NCBI GenBank assembly: GCA_965234335.1 | Contig: OZ248455.1 | Span: 1-64,000, forward strand | Direction: 5' to 3' | DNA from: Leadbetterella lacustris | GTDB lineage: Bacteria; Bacteroidota; Bacteroidia; Cytophagales; Spirosomataceae | DNA: 64,000 nt | Notes under the pieces: model-generated | Seen by the model: the letters and a program-made list of their open reading frames with translations, nothing else | Database searches by the model: none | Told to the model about the DNA's origin: nothing | Position numbers and translations under genes: made by a program | Shown: positions 7,079 to 15,277 of the stretch, one piece after another | Layout of the letters: every line of letters begins with the position of its first letter | Numbering within the stretch: the first letter of the stretch is position 1

Positions 7079-7291
7079 TTATTTAGCGGTTTGAATATTT
7101 TGTTCAAAGAACGTTTGAAATTTACTTTTAATCAGTATTTCGTCAATAATGCGATAGCCTGCTTGTTTATCTTATTCGTCTAGTTGCGAAATCAACAGTA
7201 CTTTTGCGTTTGCCGTTTTATCTTCCACTATTATAGGCGTAATGTTCAAAACATGTTGGTGCCCCCAATTCAACGCTAAATAGCTACTTTT
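7079..7291 (-). pseudogene. Unidentified gene remnant with an internal stop
   Basis: The minus strand is open from about 7291 to 7079 except for a TAA at 7174-7172. The peptide has coding character (YLALNWGHQHVLNITPIIVE, then KAGYRIIDEILIKSKF-like text) but no start codon, and I do not recognise it. It ends eight bases before the antitoxin start. Probably the 3' end of a decayed upstream gene. Confidence 0.35.
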
Positions 7292-7365
7292 TCAAAATTA
7301 AATGTGATTTTTGCGGGTATATTGCGTCTTAACAAGATAGAATCAAACTCCTTAAATCAAACGAA

Positions 7366-7554
7366 ATGACCGCTTTGACATACTCATGTTTCAGATGTGT
7401 TGGTGAAAATATAAAATACTGTAAATGTTATACTTACATGATGAAGTATGGTAAAGATTCCAAGATGAAATAACGTTATTTTTGTATGAAATGTAAAGCC
7501 ATCAAAGTTGAATTCTATACTTACAAGGCTTATATATTACAGCAGCCTAAATAA
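7366..7554 (+). pseudogene. IS1-family InsA-like transposase remnant
   Basis: Sixty-two codons with a TAA at 7471-7473. The pattern is a CxxC zinc ribbon (YSCFRCVGENI), a basic GK-rich segment, then RYFCMKCKAI and YTYKAY, as at the N-terminus of InsA-type IS1 proteins in Bacteroidota. The stop sits where the family has Q in KQRYFC, which is consistent with a CAA to TAA change. The downstream InsB part is absent. Confidence 0.55.
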
Positions 7555-7586
7555 TCGGTCAGAATTACGAAAAAATTTTTGTAATT

Positions 7587-7919
7587 ATGCAGATGGAAAA
7601 AACGCAACAGGGAACCAAGAAGTTTACCAAAGAAGAAAAGCTTGGCATTTTGGCGGAGGCTGAAAACGAAGGAGTAGTAGTAACTTTGGCGAAGTATGAG
7701 CTTTCCCCAGCCACTTACTATTATTGGAAGCGGAAACTGACCTTTGGAGGGGTGGATGCCCTCAAGCATTCGAAGCATCGGCAGTTGGAGTCTGAGCACA
7801 AACTACTTGCGATGGAAAACGAAAGGTTGAAAATTCTTTTGGCCGAAAAAGAAATTGAAAGCAGGCTAAAAGATGAGCTTTTAAGAAAAATGTATCCCAA
7901 CCTGAAAAAGAATATCTAG
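7587..7919 (+). CDS. IS3-family transposase OrfA
   Basis: A 110-aa protein. Residues 10-58 form the helix-turn-helix of IS3 OrfA (KKFTKEEKLGILAEAENEG, then LSPATYYYWKRKL). Residues 65-100 form a leucine-zipper-like coiled coil (KLLAMENERLKILLAEKEIE). It is intact, but the OrfB that should follow is reduced to a few broken codons, so the element cannot move by itself. Confidence 0.75.
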   Translation: MQMEKTQQGTKKFTKEEKLGILAEAENEGVVVTLAKYELSPATYYYWKRKLTFGGVDALKHSKHRQLESEHKLLAMENERLKILLAEKEIESRLKDELLRKMYPNLKKNI

Positions 7920-8040
7920 GGAGCGATTTTATGTCAAACGGCTTTACAATTGAGTTACCCGATTAGTAACTGTAGGAATAAGTAAAAATCAGTTTTAATG
8001 TATTTCTAATGGAAGAAAACCAGGTAAGAGACTTTCTCTG
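7920..8040 (+). pseudogene. Decayed N-terminal start of IS3 OrfB
   Basis: Across frames and several stops the sequence resembles the first residues of an IS3 OrfB: VTVGISKNQF, then CISNGRKPGKRLS. The integrase core is missing. The region ends where the oppositely oriented membrane-protein gene begins. Confidence 0.4.
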
Positions 8041-8066
8041 TTGACCGAAATGCCCATAAAACGATG

Positions 8067-9413
8067 CTATTTAATTTTCAAGTATTCCTTAAAATAGAGT
8101 GTGGGGTAAATAAAAAAGAGAATTAAGCCTGAATGAAGGTAAATAGAAAGTGTATTGACCAACAATTCTATTTTACCCGAAAGCTCTATTTTGGGTACCA
8201 AATATAGAGCAACCACGGGTATTAAAACGATCAGAATGCTCAATAAGGCCTTATGAAAAACATTGCTTTTGAGACTCAACAAAATCCCTAATGCAGAGAA
8301 AACTGGTAACAAAACCTGGGCAATTACTAGGCCTGTTTTTAATTCTTTCTCGGTGGTGGGTATATTCATGATGTTTTTAAAATAACACACTCCAGCATAA
8401 GCCAACAGTACAAAAGCCACTAGGCCAACCAATATCTTTTTAGAAAATCCAAAATTAATGGCTTTTTTGGAAACGCTGAAAGGGACCAAGATAGTAATCA
8501 GAAGTGCCACGAAATCTAAAAACGGAATAAAGAAGAAAAAAAACAACCAGTTAGAATGCCCCGATTTTTGATAAAAATACAGTGTGATGTATTTTCTGAA
8601 ATAAATACTGCTGATGCACAAAAAACCAAAAAAACCGAGTCCATTGAGAGCTAGGCCTATTTTGTTGGTAAAAAGCGGAACAGCATTGTTGCCTGCCATG
8701 GCTATCAAAAGCGAGCCTACCATCCAGTATATGAGTGTTTTGAAAACCACCACCACTATAATTAGGAATCCTTTTTTTATTGGTAACTCTACATAAAATC
8801 GCCAAGATTTATAGGCAAAAAACTGATGATTGATTTCATGAAAAAGTATGACAATGGCAGTCCAAAAACAAGTTTTTATCAGAGCCAATCCAAAGTCTAT
8901 GAAAACCCCGTTGCCAATATTTTGCTCTAGCCATCCGTTGCTGAAAAACAACCTCATAAAAGACAAATTTCCGGTAAAACCATTGGCAATCTCCAGATTG
9001 ATAGTCGGAATAATAGCCATCATGATGGGCAAAAAGATAAGCTTCGGAGATTTTTTTAGAATAATATAAACAAAGAAAGGTATAAAATACAAAGCCGAAG
9101 AAATTAGTAAATTGTCATAGTCGAGACGAATAAGTGGGGTGTCAATAAAAAAAGGAATAGAGGTGAAAACTATGGCAAGAATGGCCAAAAGAGCCGTTTT
9201 GGTTCTACTTCCGAGCACATCCTTAAAAATATACCAAAAAATCAAGCCGTCGAAAACATTAAAAACCGTGTAAAAAGCAGCACGGTACAAACTTGGCCAC
9301 AAGGCAACATCCTGAGATTTTAACAAATAATCAAAAAGGATATTTTTTAGCAAAACACCCAAAATCAAAGCAAAAAAAGTCTTTAGACCTAAAAATCTAT
9401 TTTCTGGACGCAT
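8067..9413 (-). CDS. Polytopic integral membrane protein, unknown function
   Basis: A 448-aa protein with about ten or more hydrophobic segments spread over its whole length, and no signal peptide distinct from the first segment. One segment carries FHEINHQFFAYKSWRF, and the HEINH motif is reminiscent of a metalloprotease HExxH but has N in place of the second key position, so I do not propose catalysis. No family recognised. Both flanks are degraded DNA (IS3 debris and a LacI stump). Confidence 0.6.
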   Translation of the reverse strand: MRPENRFLGLKTFFALILGVLLKNILFDYLLKSQDVALWPSLYRAAFYTVFNVFDGLIFWYIFKDVLGSRTKTALLAILAIVFTSIPFFIDTPLIRLDYDNLLISSALYFIPFFVYIILKKSPKLIFLPIMMAIIPTINLEIANGFTGNLSFMRLFFSNGWLEQNIGNGVFIDFGLALIKTCFWTAIVILFHEINHQFFAYKSWRFYVELPIKKGFLIIVVVVFKTLIYWMVGSLLIAMAGNNAVPLFTNKIGLALNGLGFFGFLCISSIYFRKYITLYFYQKSGHSNWLFFFFFIPFLDFVALLITILVPFSVSKKAINFGFSKKILVGLVAFVLLAYAGVCYFKNIMNIPTTEKELKTGLVIAQVLLPVFSALGILLSLKSNVFHKALLSILIVLIPVVALYLVPKIELSGKIELLVNTLSIYLHSGLILFFIYPTLYFKEYLKIK

Positions 9414-9440
9414 AAATTCACAAATAAAAATGCAAATATA

Positions 9441-9583
9441 CTAGCTAATTTTCAAATACGTTTGAAGTACGATTTTTTCAAAATCTTTCATCTTTTGTTT
9501 ACGCTCGAGCTGATCTAAAAGGATTCGGGCGGTTCTTGTGCCTATTTTATACGCGGATTGAACAACGGTGGAGAGCTTTGGAG
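9441..9583 (-). pseudogene. C-terminal stump of a LacI/PurR-family regulator
   Basis: On the minus strand, LSTVVQSAYKIGTRTARILL followed by EKIVLQTYLKIS matches the last 45-50 residues of LacI-family proteins (TTVxQPxYxxGxxAxxLLL...IVLPTxLxIR). Upstream of this the frame becomes unrelated sequence beginning at a REP-like motif. The DNA-binding and most of the sugar-binding domain are gone. It lies beside the kduD gene, suggesting it once regulated uronate catabolism. Confidence 0.6.
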
Positions 9584-9594
9584 AGGGATTTAGG
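9576..9594. repeat. REP-like GGAGAGGG motif at LacI breakpoint
   Basis: CTTTGGAGAGGGATTTAGG resembles the dispersed Bacteroidota intergenic palindrome also seen at 51365-51400 (CTGGAGAGGGGATTTAGG). It lies where homology of the LacI stump ends, so it may mark the deletion joint. Confidence 0.35.
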
Positions 9595-9775
9595 ACGGTC
9601 GGCCGCTGCCGTGAGGTTTTAGAGTAAATAAATACCTTAAGTACGCGACATTGAATCGAAAATTGCCCAAAACAAGCATTTTCGCAAGTTCGAATGCCCT
9701 CAAAAAATCTTTTGTAATCAAAAAAAGCCATTCAGTGCTTGCGTTTTAGGGAATTGCGGTGATATAAAAAAATCC

Positions 9776-9789
9776 TGAAAACGATTGCA
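9776..9789. promoter_or_regulatory. LacI/PurR-type operator candidate upstream of kduD
   Basis: TGAAAACGATTGCA, read on the other strand, contains GCAATCGTTTTC, differing by one base from the PurR-family core GCAAACGTTTTC with the central CG conserved. It is 70 bases upstream of the kduD start and adjacent to the LacI stump. This is an inference from motif similarity only. Confidence 0.3.
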
Positions 9790-9859
9790 TAAATTAATAG
9801 AAAGCATTGTTTGTTTTAGAGGCCAAACCTTGCTAATCTTACAGGATATTTGAAAAAAG

Positions 9860-10621
9860 ATGATTACAATAAGTTTAGAGGGCAAAATAGCATTGGTAAC
9901 GGGCTGCAACAAAGGCATTGGCAAAGCCATGGCCGAGGGATTAGCCGAAGCTGGGGCTGACGTTATTGGAGTCTCAGCCACTATGCCCTCTGAGGGCAGT
10001 GACATTCAGGTATTTATAGAATCTCTTGGTAGGAAATTTTACCCTTTTCAATCCGATTTTTCTGACCGCAAATCAATATACGCATTTATAGAAAAGGCAA
10101 AAGCTGAGCATCCTAAAATTGATATTTTGGTAAACAATGCAGGCACTATCATGCGTAACCCTGCCGCCGAACATTCTGATGAATATTGGGACAGCGTAAT
10201 GGCCATAAACTTAGATGCACAATTTATTATAACGAGGGAGATAGGTAAGGAAATGATAAAAAACGGCTCTGGAAAAATCATTTTCACGGCTTCTTTGCTT
10301 ACTTTTCAAGGAGGAATTAACGTGCCGGGCTATGCCGCTAGCAAAGGTGCCATCGGCAGCTTGATAAAGGCATTTGCCAACGAGTGGGCCTCAAAAGGTA
10401 TCAACGTAAACGGAATTGCTCCGGGATACATTGCCACCGACAATACGGAAGCATTAAGAGCCGACCCCGAACGCAGTGCAACAATTCTTGGCAGAATTCC
10501 GTCAGGAAGATGGGGCGAACCGGAAGATTTTAAAGGCCCGACGGTATTTTTGGCCTCCGAAATGTCAAAATATGTACAAGGCACTATTTTGACCGTAGAT
10601 GGCGGATGGATGGGGAGGTGA
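9860..10621 (+). CDS. kduD: 2-dehydro-3-deoxy-D-gluconate 5-dehydrogenase
   Basis: A 253-aa classical short-chain dehydrogenase: nucleotide-binding TGCNKGIGKAMA (residues 14-25), NNAGT near 91, catalytic Ser in TASLLTFQGG and YAASKGA (YxxxK) near 155. The string LTFQGGINVPGYAASKG is characteristic of KduD, which interconverts 3-deoxy-D-glycero-2,5-hexodiulosonate and 2-keto-3-deoxygluconate with NAD(P)H in the breakdown of unsaturated uronates. kduI follows on the same strand after 686 bases of tandem repeats, so the two probably form one functional unit. No lyase or KDG kinase gene is present in the window. Confidence 0.9.
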   Translation: MITISLEGKIALVTGCNKGIGKAMAEGLAEAGADVIGVSATMPSEGSDIQVFIESLGRKFYPFQSDFSDRKSIYAFIEKAKAEHPKIDILVNNAGTIMRNPAAEHSDEYWDSVMAINLDAQFIITREIGKEMIKNGSGKIIFTASLLTFQGGINVPGYAASKGAIGSLIKAFANEWASKGINVNGIAPGYIATDNTEALRADPERSATILGRIPSGRWGEPEDFKGPTVFLASEMSKYVQGTILTVDGGWMGR

Positions 10622-10633
10622 GTTAGGGTTCAT

Positions 10634-11221
10634 CCTTTTGTCTTCGACTTCGCTCAGACAACGGATGGAACGGTCACTGAGCAGTGCCGAAGAGACATAA
10701 CCTTTTGTCTTCGACTTCGCTCAGACAACGGATGGAACGGTCACTGAGCAGTGCAGAAGAGACATAACCTTTTGTCTTCGACTCCGCTTAGACAATGGAT
10801 GGAACGGTCACTGAGCAGTGCCGAAGTGACATAACCTTTTGTCTTCGACTCCGCTCAGACAACGGATGGAACGGTCACTGAGCAGTGCCGAAGAGACATA
10901 ACCTTTTGTCTTCGACTCCGCTTAGACAACGGATGGAACGGTCACTGAGCAGTGCCGAAGAGACATAACCTTTTGTCTTCGACTCCGCTCATACAACGGA
11001 TGGAACGGTCACTGAGCAGTGTCGAAGTGACATAACCTTTTGTCTTCGACTCCGCTCAGACAACGGATGGAACGGTCACTGAGCAGTGCCGAAGTGACAT
11101 AACCTTTTGTCTTCGACTCCGCTTAGACAACGGATGGAACGGTCACTGAGCAGTGCCGAAGAGACATAACCTTTTGTTTTCGACTCCGCTCAGACAACGG
11201 ATGGAACGGTCACTGAGCACA
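10634..11221. repeat. Nine tandem copies of a 67-bp unit between kduD and kduI
   Basis: Units start at 10634, 10701, 10768, 10835, 10902, 10969, 11036, 11103 and 11170; the last is cut after TCACTGAGCA. Each unit runs CCTTTTGTCTTCGACTCCGC, TCAGACAACGGATGGAACGG, TCACTGAGCAGTGCCGAAGA, GACATAA with a few substitutions. Each has dyad symmetry: CTTCGACTCCGCTCAG against CTGAGCAGTGCCGAAG. The CTTCGACTCCGCTCAG half is a common dispersed motif in Bacteroidota. There are no unique spacers, so it is not CRISPR. It has no long open frame. Confidence 0.9.
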
Positions 11222-11307
11222 ATGAATTCAGATGAAAATCTGAATGAAATTGCGACCAAAGGTCTCGAAGGGACATTATCAAATTAGCCAATTAACACAT
11301 TAAAAAT

Positions 11308-12138
11308 ATGATTTCGAGATACGAAAGTAGCCCACGCGAAGTGGAAACGATGAATACAGCCGAACTGAGAGAGAATTTCTTGGTGGAAAGCTTGTTTGCA
11401 AATGACGAGATAAAACTCACTTACACGCATTATGATAGGTTGGTTTTGGGTGGAGTGAAACCGGTTGCGAAGGTCATCGCCTTAGAAACTTATGACGCTC
11501 TTAAAAGCAGTTATTTCTTGGAAAGACGCGAGATAGGTATCATCAATGTAGCTGGCCCTGGCACGGTTGAAGCCGACGGTAAAGTTTTTGAAGTTGACCA
11601 ATTAAGCTGCGTGTATTTGGGAAAAGGAACTCAAAAGGTTAGTTTTTCTTCAAAAGATGCAGCTAACCCAGCTTGTTTTTTTCTGTTATCTGCACCTGCT
11701 CATCAGACATTCCCAAATAAGAAATTTTCAAAAGAAGATGCATCACCAGTGACTTTGGGAGCTCCCGAAACTTCTAACCACCGAACCATTTACAAATATA
11801 TTCACAACGACGGTATCATGAGCTGTCAACTCGTGATGGGCTTGACAGTGTTAGCAACGGGGAGCATCTGGAACACCATGCCGCCGCACGTGCACGACCG
11901 CCGAAGCGAAGTGTACTGCTATTTTGATGTGCCTGAAAATCAGGGAGTGATGCACTTTATGGGTAAGCCCGACCAAACCCGCCATATTTGGGTACAAAAC
12001 CACCAAGCCATCATTTCACCACCTTGGAGTATACATTCTGGTGCAGGATCGGCCAACTACTCGTTCATTTGGGGTATGGCAGGCGAAAACAAAGACTTTA
12101 CAGATATGGATTTTGTGAACTTGAATGCGTTGAGATAA
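11308..12138 (+). CDS. kduI: 5-dehydro-4-deoxy-D-glucuronate isomerase
   Basis: A 276-aa cupin-fold isomerase, full length for KduI. It begins MISRYESSPREVETMNT, and the metal site appears as MPPHVHDRRSEVYCYFDV (His-x-His ... Glu) near residues 191-208. KduI converts 4-deoxy-L-threo-5-hexosulose uronate, released by pectate, ulvan or hyaluronan-type lyases and unsaturated glucuronyl hydrolases, into the substrate of KduD. The ATG is 90 bases after the last tandem repeat. Confidence 0.92.
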   Translation: MISRYESSPREVETMNTAELRENFLVESLFANDEIKLTYTHYDRLVLGGVKPVAKVIALETYDALKSSYFLERREIGIINVAGPGTVEADGKVFEVDQLSCVYLGKGTQKVSFSSKDAANPACFFLLSAPAHQTFPNKKFSKEDASPVTLGAPETSNHRTIYKYIHNDGIMSCQLVMGLTVLATGSIWNTMPPHVHDRRSEVYCYFDVPENQGVMHFMGKPDQTRHIWVQNHQAIISPPWSIHSGAGSANYSFIWGMAGENKDFTDMDFVNLNALR

Positions 12139-12293
12139 TGAAACGTTCATGACTAAGTTTTTAGCCATACAGGGAAATGATTATTTCATTGCGGTTTTAT
12201 GGTTAAAAATAAACAACAGAAAAGTACTTTCAACTTTTGAAGTAAGCAATCTTTTTTTCAGCAGAATCATATATTCTTTAGAAATGTATAACC

Positions 12294-15119
12294 CTAAAGC
12301 CTCATCATTAAATCGTTGAGGTTTTCATCTGAAGAGATATCGAGTTTTTTTCGTAATCTGTAGCGTTTAAGTTCAACGCTTCTGATAGTTATATTTAGCA
12401 ACTGAGCTATTTCTTTGGTACTCAAATTCATCCTTAAATAGGCTGCTAATTTGAGATCTCCATGCGAAAGAACAGGATAATCGTGCTGTAATTTTTTAAG
12501 GAATGACTCATGGACTTGGTTGAAATTGGTCTCAAAAACTTTCCAATCGTGGCTAGTTGATATATTTTTGTCAATGAGCCTTACAATTGAATCAGACTTT
12601 TCTTTCACTTTAGACTCAACCTCCTCTTTTATCTGAGAGAGCAATTCGTTTTTTCTGATTAAAACCATGGTGTTGTTGGCCAACTCTTCGGATTTCCTGA
12701 TGATATCTTTTTCTAACTGCTGATTTCGAAGCATCACAATTTCTTGTTGTTTATGCTCAACACGTTGTTTATGAAGCTCTTCCAGGCGTTCTTGGTGTTT
12801 TTTGAGTCGTCTTTCGTGCAAGAAAACCAAGCCGTATAAAAATCCAATAAGCAACAAAAAATACACCATTTGGCTCCACATGTTCCAGTACCAAGGTGGT
12901 AAAATTTCGAAATTAAATCTCGTTATTACTTCTGAAAAATTTGCTTTTAATAGCAAAGAATATTTTCCGGCGGACAGATTGTTAAAAACTTTGTAGTTTT
13001 CAGATTGATAAAGCGACCAATCCAAAGATTTACCTTCGAGTTTAAAACTATATTGAGCTGATTGAGAGAAACTACTCGGTTTAAACCAAAATCCTATTGT
13101 GTTATTGTCATGTTTAAATTTGAAATTTTCGGCGGTGACACCTTCGAAATCTCGACCAATTTCTGGATTATTTTCTACAAAAAAACCTGAAATCAATGCG
13201 GCATTTTGAACTTCACCTTTATTGTCTTTCTTCGAATAGTCCAACTTGCCAAAAAGTTGATTGGCCTTTCCAAACGCAAACCCTTCCTCTAGACAAAAAA
13301 TTAAATTTTCCTCGTCTAAAAGTTTAATTTTTTCGCTACCATCAATAAAACTTTTTGCATCAAAATAAGAAGCCTGAGACAGTTTTTTGTTTTTCCAAGA
13401 ACTCAATAAACCGTTGGTATTCAAGGCTACCATTTCATTATCTCTAGACCTAAAAAACCTCACAATATCTTGATGCCCAGGAAAGAGCCGGGAAACGATA
13501 AATCTACTGCTATGTGCATCAAACCAATAAATACTTTTGGAGCTACTTACAAAAAGTTTGTTTTGAAAATAAGCCAAGTTCACATAAGCTGCATCAGGAA
13601 ATTTATAGAAAGTATTGGATTGAAACGTATTTAAGTCTGGCGAAATTCGAAGTTTGAAAACCTGATTAGTTTCTTTTTTAGCCCATATATTGTTTTCAGA
13701 ATCAATGACAAAATCTTTTATCGATTCGGGTGAATTTTCTATAACTTTCCAAAACTCCCATTTGCCCAAATCACTTTTCCTGAATAAAACCATGCTGGTA
13801 TAGGTACCTTGCAGAAGTGTATTGTCGTCCCATTGTTTAGTCACCCAACCACCAGTAACGCTCGAAATTTTCTTGGCCACCTTCTTGTCAATCAAAAAAG
13901 TTCCGTCGTTGTGGCCACAAATGAGCTGATTATCGAAAATATTCAATTCCCAAACCTGCCCTTGTGTATTTGGAATAAGCACAAACTTGTTTCCTTCTTT
14001 TACAAATAAACCGTGATTGGATCCAATATAAAGTTCGTTTTGAAAAATCACACCATCATAAATCGCACCAACATCACCCGAAATATCCTGATAGAATTTT
14101 AAGGGATTGGCCAATTGTATCAAGCTTATGCCGGCGTCAAGTCCCGCCCAAAGATTGCCTTCCATATCTGAACTCAGTGCCAAAACCGTGTTATTTCCCA
14201 GTCCGTTGTTCTTATTTAAATGGTAAACTACCTCGCCTTTTTCATTACAAATAAAAATCCCATTCAGCAATGTCCCAAATGCATACCATCCATCTTTGAT
14301 TTTTATAGCTTTGTTGAGTTTGTATTTATTCAACAAGATATTGAGCTGTACATTGAGAGGAACAAATCCAGTTTCTGTTTGCCTAAAAACACCTTTAGAA
14401 GTACCTACCCAAAGCTCATTTTTAGCTTCATCTGAAGGAAATAAAGCCGAAAAAGAATGACCTTTAAAGAAACTATTACTACCTTTTATTTCATCAAATT
14501 TGCCATTTTTTAACTCAAATATTCCTTGCTCAATTCCGGGAACGTACACTTTGCCTCCTACATTATTGAAGAAATGGATATTAGAAGGTAGCTTTACATG
14601 CTTGACAGTTCCGTTTGGAAAATAGATGAACGCGTATGCAAAGGATTGAAATAAAATCCCCTCTTTGGTTTCAATAATGTTCCAAATAGACTCTTGATTA
14701 AATTGCTTTTCCGATATTTTATTCCTTAATGAATAGTAAACCAAGCCGCCTTTTTCATTTCTTTTCCATTCTCCAAATTCACCCAAAGCACCCGAAAATA
14801 TCTTACCACGACTATCCACAAAAACCGAACGCAAAATTTGGTTGGAGGTAAAAAGTCGCCATCTCGAACCGTCATATTCTAGTAGTCCTTTGGAATTAGC
14901 AAAGTAAATATTTCCATTTTTCACAGATTGACAAACGCTCCAATTCTGACGATGTGCCAAATATTCAGTCCTTGAAAAGGTCTTTATTTTGGGGTTTCCA
15001 ATACTGGAAATATCTTTTGCATTTGTTTTTTGAATTAAAAACAAACACACAAACAAAATCTTTGAAATAAAAAATAGACAAAATCTCAGTACCCGCCTTT
15101 TCATTGGAATATTTTGCAT
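12294..15119 (-). CDS. Propeller/Y_Y_Y sensor with LuxR-type HTH output
   Basis: A 941-aa membrane regulator. An N-terminal hydrophobic segment is followed by about 650 residues of beta-propeller repeats (for example LWVGTSKGVFRQ, NLWAGLDAGISL) and a Y_Y_Y domain (YSFKLEGKSLDWSLYQSE) near 690. A transmembrane helix (MVYFLLLIGFLYGLVFLH) near 755 leads into a long coiled coil and a C-terminal LuxR-like HTH (LSTKEIAQLLNITIRSVELK). There is no histidine kinase or receiver domain, so the signal would pass directly from periplasm to DNA-binding. It is divergent from susC, and is the likely regulator of that locus. Confidence 0.85.
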   Translation of the reverse strand: MQNIPMKRRVLRFCLFFISKILFVCLFLIQKTNAKDISSIGNPKIKTFSRTEYLAHRQNWSVCQSVKNGNIYFANSKGLLEYDGSRWRLFTSNQILRSVFVDSRGKIFSGALGEFGEWKRNEKGGLVYYSLRNKISEKQFNQESIWNIIETKEGILFQSFAYAFIYFPNGTVKHVKLPSNIHFFNNVGGKVYVPGIEQGIFELKNGKFDEIKGSNSFFKGHSFSALFPSDEAKNELWVGTSKGVFRQTETGFVPLNVQLNILLNKYKLNKAIKIKDGWYAFGTLLNGIFICNEKGEVVYHLNKNNGLGNNTVLALSSDMEGNLWAGLDAGISLIQLANPLKFYQDISGDVGAIYDGVIFQNELYIGSNHGLFVKEGNKFVLIPNTQGQVWELNIFDNQLICGHNDGTFLIDKKVAKKISSVTGGWVTKQWDDNTLLQGTYTSMVLFRKSDLGKWEFWKVIENSPESIKDFVIDSENNIWAKKETNQVFKLRISPDLNTFQSNTFYKFPDAAYVNLAYFQNKLFVSSSKSIYWFDAHSSRFIVSRLFPGHQDIVRFFRSRDNEMVALNTNGLLSSWKNKKLSQASYFDAKSFIDGSEKIKLLDEENLIFCLEEGFAFGKANQLFGKLDYSKKDNKGEVQNAALISGFFVENNPEIGRDFEGVTAENFKFKHDNNTIGFWFKPSSFSQSAQYSFKLEGKSLDWSLYQSENYKVFNNLSAGKYSLLLKANFSEVITRFNFEILPPWYWNMWSQMVYFLLLIGFLYGLVFLHERRLKKHQERLEELHKQRVEHKQQEIVMLRNQQLEKDIIRKSEELANNTMVLIRKNELLSQIKEEVESKVKEKSDSIVRLIDKNISTSHDWKVFETNFNQVHESFLKKLQHDYPVLSHGDLKLAAYLRMNLSTKEIAQLLNITIRSVELKRYRLRKKLDISSDENLNDLMMRL

Positions 15120-15212
15120 GATGTATATAAAATCAGCCCCAGAATATTAATTATTTAATAAATGATGTATTTATGATGTAGTACGAAATTAGTTTATACA
15201 GTTCGATAATAC

Positions 15213-15220
15213 TAATTTTG
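15213..15220 (+). promoter_or_regulatory. Candidate -7 element for the susCD operon
   Basis: TAATTTTG fits the Bacteroidota TAnnTTTG -7 consensus, 58 bases upstream of the susC start within the 158-base divergent region. No clear -33 TTG at the usual spacing was seen. Confidence 0.35.
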
Positions 15221-15277
15221 ACCTTGAAATAACAATATAATTTGAGGGATAGTTAATATATTTATCTGATACTAAAA

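Noticed and set aside
7530..7799. Minus-strand gene overlapping the IS3 OrfA
   Set aside because: Fully antisense to a recognisable transposase gene and without family features.
8067..9413. Membrane metalloprotease on the basis of HEINH
   Set aside because: The HExxH signature needs the second His at the fifth position with the right context; here it is one isolated occurrence in a loop with no third ligand motif.
10634..11221. CRISPR array
   Set aside because: The repeats are directly adjacent 67-bp units with no unique spacers and no cas genes nearby.
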